From a virus: a stretch of DNA of 64,000 bases. The position numbers and the translations under genes are program-made. Where the stretch lies: positions 62,001-126,000 of the IMG/VR virus record IMGVR_UViG_3300022680_000058, one strand, 5' to 3'. Under the pieces are notes generated by a model. The model worked only from the letters and a program-made list of their open reading frames with translations. It was not told the origin of the DNA and made no database searches. Positions 59,082 to 64,000 of the stretch are shown piece after piece. The number at the start of each line of letters is the position of its first letter. Positions within the stretch are counted from its first letter, which is position 1.

Positions 59082-60410
59082 ATGAGAACTCTTCCGATCA
59101 TCATCGCCATGCTCGCCCTTCTGGCGGCATGTGACGCAGGCCCAGAACGAAGAACCGATGACACAGATCCACCATTGGATGGTGACGTCGAACAGCCAGA
59201 TGGAGACGCCGACGGTGACGCCGAACCAACCGACGGTGACGGAGATGTCGACGGTGACATCGACGGTGACAGTGACGTCGATGGAGATGTCGACGGTGAC
59301 GCCGATGGTGACACAGACGACTGCTCCGAAAGCATCGAACTCTGTGATGGCATCGACAACGACTGTGACGGACTCATCGACGAAGATGAAGCATCCGACG
59401 AATGCACTGCCGGAAACATGTGTATCGACGGAGCATGTGAAACCTCACAGATTACCCACATCACAACCGGCGGGTCACACAACTGCGCCCTGAGACACAA
59501 CGGCAGAATCGCTTGCTGGGGTGGTCCTGGTCGAGCTCTCGGGTATGGCTCCGAAGAACCATCAACACAACCGGTGACAGTCGCCGAGATTTCAAACGCT
59601 GTCGAAATCTCAGCCGGTGGAATCGACGGTGGCGGTCACTCCTGCGCCATCCTTGACACCGACGAAATCTGGTGCTGGGGTGACAACGACCAAGGCCAAC
59701 TCGGGACATCTTCGAGCTCCAGAACGAGCACGCCAACGCTCGCAACAAGGACCAGAGCAGAGAGCATCTCCTCGGGGTACAAGCACAACTGTGCAATCTC
59801 AGACGGAATCCCGCTCTGCTGGGGACAGGGATTCTCCATGAGCCCGATCCCGCTCCCGACGATCTATGCAATCAGCCTCGAATCGTTCGGAAGCCTGAGC
59901 TGTGTCAACCAAGGGTCGTCAGATACAGATTGCTTCGATGGCGTCGGGTCCCCAGATTACTCCTACGACATCACAGGTATCGACATCGCCGTCGGATCGA
60001 ACCACGTCTGTGTGGCCACAGGAGCCCCCTCTTACGGCGTCGAGTGTGCTGGTGACAACACCTATGGCCAGACTTCCACGGGTGGCTACAGCCTCCCCAG
60101 GGTCGCCGAGGTCACCGCTGGGGACAACCACTCATGTTTCCTCTCGACGAACGGGCACGTCTACTGCTGGGGAAGGAACCACAGAGGTCAGCTTGGGATC
60201 GGAAACACCACGGACACCTCTGTTCCAACCCAAGTCTATGTCGGGTTTGACCCGCTGTCAGGGGTCATTCAGATTGACGCTGGGAACAATCACACCTGCG
60301 CCCTGACGAACATGGGCGAGGTTCTGTGCTGGGGGGACAACAGCAACGGTCAGCTCGGAAACCTTCACTCTGGTGACTATGAGACCCTTCCGTCTCCCGT
60401 CGACCTCTAA
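59082..60410 (+). CDS. RCC1-repeat surface lipoprotein with Asp-Gly-Asp linker
   Basis: 443 residues. Signal peptide MRTLPIIIAMLALLAAC with lipobox LAAC and Cys17 as lipid site. Residues ~25-85 are an acidic DGD repeat linker; then LCDGIDNDCDGLIDEDE plus Cys-rich segment, as in MopE-type metal-binding proteins; then about seven RCC1-like blades with paired Cys (HNCAL..ACWG, HSCAI..WCWGDNDQGQLG, HSCFL..YCWGRNHRGQLG, HTCAL..LCWGDNSNGQLG). Probably displayed on the host outer membrane during infection. GGAGGTC precedes the ATG. Very host-like for a phage gene, so likely acquired. Confidence 0.8.
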   Translation: MRTLPIIIAMLALLAACDAGPERRTDDTDPPLDGDVEQPDGDADGDAEPTDGDGDVDGDIDGDSDVDGDVDGDADGDTDDCSESIELCDGIDNDCDGLIDEDEASDECTAGNMCIDGACETSQITHITTGGSHNCALRHNGRIACWGGPGRALGYGSEEPSTQPVTVAEISNAVEISAGGIDGGGHSCAILDTDEIWCWGDNDQGQLGTSSSSRTSTPTLATRTRAESISSGYKHNCAISDGIPLCWGQGFSMSPIPLPTIYAISLESFGSLSCVNQGSSDTDCFDGVGSPDYSYDITGIDIAVGSNHVCVATGAPSYGVECAGDNTYGQTSTGGYSLPRVAEVTAGDNHSCFLSTNGHVYCWGRNHRGQLGIGNTTDTSVPTQVYVGFDPLSGVIQIDAGNNHTCALTNMGEVLCWGDNSNGQLGNLHSGDYETLPSPVDL

Positions 60411-60417
60411 CCCTGTC

Positions 60418-60473
60418 CAAAGTTTCTTTGGGGGACTCCCCATAATCAAGGCTGGTGGGCAATCAATTGCCCG
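60418..60473. repeat. Both recurring palindromes side by side
   Basis: CAAAG-TTT-CTTTG at 60418-60430, just after the lipoprotein stop, and GGGCAAT-CA-ATTGCCC at 60457-60472, overlapping the stop codon of the gene at 60463. Confidence 0.6.
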
Positions 60474-61035
60474 GTCTCTTCCTCTTCAGATGACGAGCTC
60501 TAGAGTTCCTGCTGTGCAAAGCGTCACGAACCACTTCGACATCAACAACTTCAGGCTCCCACACTTGACTCTCGACCTCGACCCTCACGATCAGAACAGG
60601 AATGAATCCGAAAACACTCGGCTCATGAACATGGAATTCCCCGTCTGTCCACCTGAGGTTGATCCCCTTTGCCTTGTTTTTCTCTCCATCGATCTTGTAT
60701 CCAACGAGTTTCACACTGACGACATCAATAGCCTTGTCGCCACACCCGCCATATTCCAGACCAAACATTGTCTCCCTTTCCAGCTTCGCATTTCCAACGA
60801 TGCTCTGGAAAAGGTCTTTCGCCTTTCTGATCAGGTCAAAATCATGGAATTCCCCACCTTCTCCGTCTCCGACTAGACGAACCTCAGAGACATCTTGTGG
60901 GTAGTCCGTCATCGCCACAAGTCCATGATCCAACTCGATCCTGTCGAAGTGGAACCCATTCTCACAGAGCCACGCTTCAACCTCCGGGATCGAGAACATC
61001 AAATCAATCGTCTGGCAGTTTTTCACCGCAAACAT
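60463..61035 (-). CDS. Unknown protein, paralogue of the next gene
   Basis: 190 residues, AAAGGAG upstream. Its first 40 residues (TIDLMFSIPEVEAWLCENGFHFDRIEL) align with the 61087 protein (RLDLEFSRDEIHSHLMECGIKFDEVEL). Basic C-terminus. Function unknown. Confidence 0.55.
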   Translation of the reverse strand: MFAVKNCQTIDLMFSIPEVEAWLCENGFHFDRIELDHGLVAMTDYPQDVSEVRLVGDGEGGEFHDFDLIRKAKDLFQSIVGNAKLERETMFGLEYGGCGDKAIDVVSVKLVGYKIDGEKNKAKGINLRWTDGEFHVHEPSVFGFIPVLIVRVEVESQVWEPEVVDVEVVRDALHSRNSRARHLKRKRPGN

Positions 61036-61086
61036 ACTCCTGCTCCTTTCGCCCGAATCAAGGGCAACTACTCCTACTCAATCACG

Positions 61087-61494
61087 TCAACGGTCTAGGA
61101 CTGAGAATGCCTCTGGGGCTATACCGCCGAGCACTCCGAACTCGACCGAGACAAACACATCTGCTCGACCTTTTACACGACGAACGCCGACCACGGAAAA
61201 TGTATCACCGAATGAATCCCCTGGCTCACCTATCGACTCGAACTCACCAGGGTTTGACTTGATGACATCGGCGAAGAACATGGCGGCATCAATCCTCGTC
61301 TCAACAACGAACATCTCTGCAAGCCCATGGGCTTTCCGAAGAAGGAGGCCATCAATCGCGATATCCCAACCCTTCTCTGCCACAGGGTAGAGCTCCACTT
61401 CGTCAAATTTGATACCACACTCCATCAGATGAGAATGAATCTCGTCCCTGCTGAACTCCAAGTCCAGCCGTTTTCCAATGTTGCGAACATGCAT
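61087..61494 (-). CDS. Unknown protein, paralogue of the gene below
   Basis: 135 residues. Shares N-terminal pattern and the RKA..L segment with the 60463 gene; tandem duplication followed by divergence. Function unknown. Confidence 0.55.
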   Translation of the reverse strand: MHVRNIGKRLDLEFSRDEIHSHLMECGIKFDEVELYPVAEKGWDIAIDGLLLRKAHGLAEMFVVETRIDAAMFFADVIKSNPGEFESIGEPGDSFGDTFSVVGVRRVKGRADVFVSVEFGVLGGIAPEAFSVLDR

Positions 61495-61517
61495 TGATCA
61501 AACCCCTTCCCACCCCA

Positions 61518-62129
61518 TCAGTTCCGATACGGACTCGATGTCTCTGGAGGGGCGAACTCTTTTGGTTCCTCCCACCCAGCAACGTGATGACAATTCGGAC
61601 AGATGATGGCGCAATACGGCCTCGGTTTCCATAGATTCCACCATGGGCGCCTCACCCTCTGACTCATACCCCTAACGAGTGGCGTGTGTGGATCGCTGTC
61701 CTCACCTGGATGGAGTTCGAACCCACAAAATGGACACGTCCCGAACGGAAGCTCTTGGCCCCTCAAACGATCGCATTCATCAGGCATAGAAAATGGCGAT
61801 ACGAGCTCTATACTGGCCACATCGCCCCAGCCCGTTTGGACGGTGACAGGCCTTGTATGAGTCGCCTTTTTGAGTGTTTTGAGGAACGAGAGGATATTAG
61901 GGACACGACCAGTCCTCACAATACTGGACCTATCAAACAGCATCCCCTGTGGGTTCAGGTTCAGTTTGATCGAAACCTCTGGCGCCTTCTCTCTGAGCTC
62001 TATCAACCTGTTGTGATCTTGGATGCCTTTCACAACATGAGGGACCTCTCGGTCCATCCTCTCAATCATCTCGCTGATAACGCCTCTCGCCCTGAAAATC
62101 TCATCAGGAGACATCATCTTGTGGCTCAT
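61518..62129 (-). CDS. Unknown protein with zinc ribbon
   Basis: About 203 residues from MSHKMMSPDE (an upstream GTG at 62165 is possible). CPFCG and CPNC near the C-terminus form a zinc ribbon. Basic Trp-rich loop between them. The 270 bp upstream (62130-62398) hold a weak TTGACA at ~62265 but no clear -10, and no other gene that I can support. Confidence 0.5.
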   Translation of the reverse strand: MSHKMMSPDEIFRARGVISEMIERMDREVPHVVKGIQDHNRLIELREKAPEVSIKLNLNPQGMLFDRSSIVRTGRVPNILSFLKTLKKATHTRPVTVQTGWGDVASIELVSPFSMPDECDRLRGQELPFGTCPFCGFELHPGEDSDPHTPLVRGMSQRVRRPWWNLWKPRPYCAIICPNCHHVAGWEEPKEFAPPETSSPYRN

Positions 62130-62398
62130 GATACCGCCACACACGAAATGGGGGTAAACGTCCACACAGCCACGGGTCCATCAGAACAGCCCATCCTTCC
62201 CATCATGGCAGAAATCACTAGGAACCTCCAACACTCTCATCGCTGAATGCTGTGTCCAATCCATCTGTCAATGTGGTCTGTAGACCGCACCACCGCATCG
62301 AATCACAATCCTTCCACAATGATAGTGCGTCTAAACTGCTCTGGAGGGTGCCAACCACATCGCCAAGATGGCGACGAAATAGGACAAGTCAATGCCGG

Positions 62399-63025
62399 TT
62401 ATGGAGAAAGGATTTCGATAGCCTTGTCGAGGTCTGCTCGGACCATGCCATTCTCCGTCACCGGCTGGACATGCCGACCCCTAATGACATTCAGACTCAC
62501 GCGGTCCGGAAGGACTCCTTCGCTTACACCGTATGGCCAAAGTTTCTTGTCATCGATGACCACGAAACCCTTGACCCACCGATTCCTGACCAGCCACCGA
62601 TGAATTTCAGAAATCCTCGGAAGCGTTGTGTGCTCTGTCGCCCCAATCACCCACCCCTCGAAACCCTTCTCTCGAAGAACGTTTTCCATGAACCTCGGAC
62701 GGCCGTTGAGACGCCACCTCGATATCATCACAAACCCGAGTGCCTCATCCATGTACACCTCCGCAACACGCCTTGCGAGCTCATTGAGGAGCTTCACAGG
62801 TTCTGGGTCGACATGTTCTGCCCACCACTCCGCAGAGCCGTAGTGAGCTGCCTCAAGCTCCTCCTGTGGGTCTCTGGCAAGAATCTCACCGTCTGGATAG
62901 AGCTCGTCAAAAAATGCCTTCGAGTTCAGCACCCCATCAACGTCCAGAAAACAGATGTAACGAACATGACGAAAGTCTCTTTGAGGGGAATCCTCCTGTA
63001 TGATGCAAGGAACCTGAGACGGCAT
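62399..63025 (-). CDS. HAD-superfamily phosphatase-like protein
   Basis: 208 residues from MPSQVPCIIQ. FLDVDGVLN is HAD motif 1 with two Asp, FVMISRWR fits motif 2, and VVIDDKK fits motif 4. Similar proteins act on phosphate esters, including nucleic acid repair. Role here unknown. Confidence 0.65.
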   Translation of the reverse strand: MPSQVPCIIQEDSPQRDFRHVRYICFLDVDGVLNSKAFFDELYPDGEILARDPQEELEAAHYGSAEWWAEHVDPEPVKLLNELARRVAEVYMDEALGFVMISRWRLNGRPRFMENVLREKGFEGWVIGATEHTTLPRISEIHRWLVRNRWVKGFVVIDDKKLWPYGVSEGVLPDRVSLNVIRGRHVQPVTENGMVRADLDKAIEILSP

Positions 63026-63026
63026 G

Positions 63027-63458
63027 TCAACCACACCCATTCATATCATCGGGGACAGAGACCCACACCGGAGAGACCGTCAAAAACTTGCAGGGAAGGT
63101 TCTCGAAGTTGATCTTCGACTCTGCGATCCACCCTCTAACGAACGTGTGCCCACTCCTGCACTGTTCCGGCTCTGGTGGATACTCCAGCACTTCGAGCCA
63201 ATCGAAGACCATCGAGATCAGAGTCTTCGTACTCGCCCTACACGGGAAAACTGTCAAACAGTCAGACTTCAATATCGAATCAGGATCGCCAGCATAGAAC
63301 CTGATCGAGTTCCCCCTTGTATCGACAGCCGTCGCACTGAACTCCCTAAGGTCAGACGGCCACCTATCTCCCCATGGCCTTCTCGATACGAGATCGACAA
63401 CCCGCTCGAAATCATGCTTCCCATGCGAGCGAACCTCCACATAACTTTCATCAATCAT
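63027..63458 (-). CDS. Unknown protein
   Basis: 143 residues. Beta-rich with Cys and Trp residues; no recognised motif. Ends just ahead of the HAD gene. Confidence 0.5.
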   Translation of the reverse strand: MIDESYVEVRSHGKHDFERVVDLVSRRPWGDRWPSDLREFSATAVDTRGNSIRFYAGDPDSILKSDCLTVFPCRASTKTLISMVFDWLEVLEYPPEPEQCRSGHTFVRGWIAESKINFENLPCKFLTVSPVWVSVPDDMNGCG

Positions 63459-63510
63459 CTTTTGCTCCTTCTCCTTGTCAGCCGTGTTCTCGTCGCGTAT
63501 CGACCATCAC

Positions 63511-64000
63511 TCAATCAACATCTCTCTCATCAGGTGGAAACGCACCAGGAGGGTTCTGAGCTGCCAGAAACGCAAATTGAGACAGGTCTGGGTTATCCCC
63601 ATTGGTCTCCGAAATGTGAATCAAAGACCTCCTGAGGTGTTCAATTGTCTCCTTTTGCTCCTGAGGCACTCTGAACATACTCATACTCTCGGCATATTTG
63701 AGTGCGTCAGAGAGCTTTTTGTCCGCCATTTCGATCTGGTCAGGAACCACATGCCCATAGACCTCAGACTCCTCGTCGTTTCTAAGAGCAAGAATCGCCT
63801 GACGAATACTCCAAATCACACGATCGAAGACCAATTTCTCCCTCTCGATTCGGGACTCTTCCATCGCCTCAGAAAAGCTCTTACCACCAGGGACGTGGAT
63901 ACGCCCGTCATTGTCACACGTAGCCACGACAGGTATTGACGTCTTAGGGAAAGGTGCTCCAGAGACACCTGGAAGGGTGTCACCAGACGAAAGATGAATA
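63511..64000 (-). CDS. Unknown protein, start outside window
   Basis: The frame runs open from the stop at 63511 to the right edge of the window, so the start is not in view; an internal GTG at 63927 is an alternative start. The visible part is helical and charged (SFSEAMEESRIEREKLVFDRV). Function unknown. Confidence 0.5.
   Translation of the reverse strand, partial: IHLSSGDTLPGVSGAPFPKTSIPVVATCDNDGRIHVPGGKSFSEAMEESRIEREKLVFDRVIWSIRQAILALRNDEESEVYGHVVPDQIEMADKKLSDALKYAESMSMFRVPQEQKETIEHLRRSLIHISETNGDNPDLSQFAFLAAQNPPGAFPPDERDVD

Noticed and set aside
1-64000. CRISPR array
   Set aside because: No regularly spaced direct repeats of 25-40 bp with unique spacers were seen; the repeats found are short, scattered palindromes.

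Overview
This window looks like part of the genome of a large double-stranded DNA tailed phage. The main signs are a terminase large subunit at the left edge, a full phage replication set (DnaB-type helicase, DnaC-like loader, primase, SSB, RecA, SF1 and SF2 helicases, RuvC-like resolvase), an amidase endolysin, a GroES-like co-chaperonin, a phage-encoded tmRNA, and dozens of small ATGA-overlapping genes of unknown function, nearly all on the minus strand. Host is inferred only. The signal-peptide lipoprotein at 59-60 kb, with RCC1 repeats and a Cys-rich CDGxDNDCDGxxD motif, is of a kind familiar from Myxococcota and other deltaproteobacteria, so a Gram-negative host from that group is a reasonable guess.

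Layout, left to right: 1-2.3 kb terL (C-terminus outside the window), with an intein placed exactly inside the Walker A motif. 2.3-10 kb: small genes, a TGT/DpdA-like base-exchange enzyme, and a wHTH protein with a tandem-duplicated C-terminus. 10-25.5 kb: a second intein-bearing gene, RuvC-like resolvase, Cas4/RecB-like nuclease, two HTH regulators, a long run of overlapping small genes, then RecA. 26-37 kb: replication genes (SF2 helicase, SSB, primase, GroES-like protein, DnaB, loader), interrupted by a free-standing homing endonuclease. 37.5-39.3 kb: lysis genes. 39.4-42 kb: a promoter-structured RNA-terminator unit and a ParB/MT-A70 methylase fusion. 42-48.3 kb: a block of probable virion or packaged proteins sharing an N-terminal leader, two of them zinc metallopeptidases. 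48.4-51.3 kb: RNA region with tmRNA, a ParB gene, a small membrane protein and about 1.35 kb of probable non-coding RNA with tRNA-like parts. 51.3-58 kb: nuclease-like gene, then a plus-strand group including a KhpA-like KH protein and a UvrD-type helicase. 58-64 kb: SLOG-like protein, RCC1 lipoprotein, HAD protein and small unknowns.

Many transcription units start from sigma70-like promoters (TTGACA, 16-17 bp, TATAAT-like). Several place the ATG only 6-7 bp after the -10, predicting leaderless mRNAs, and in several the -35 overlaps the TGA stop of the upstream gene. Two short palindromes recur across the window: CAAAG-TTT-CTTTG (six exact copies plus variants) and GGGCAAT-TG-ATTGCCC (five copies, one next to a HTH repressor-like gene). 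All functions are predictions from sequence read by eye; no database search was run.
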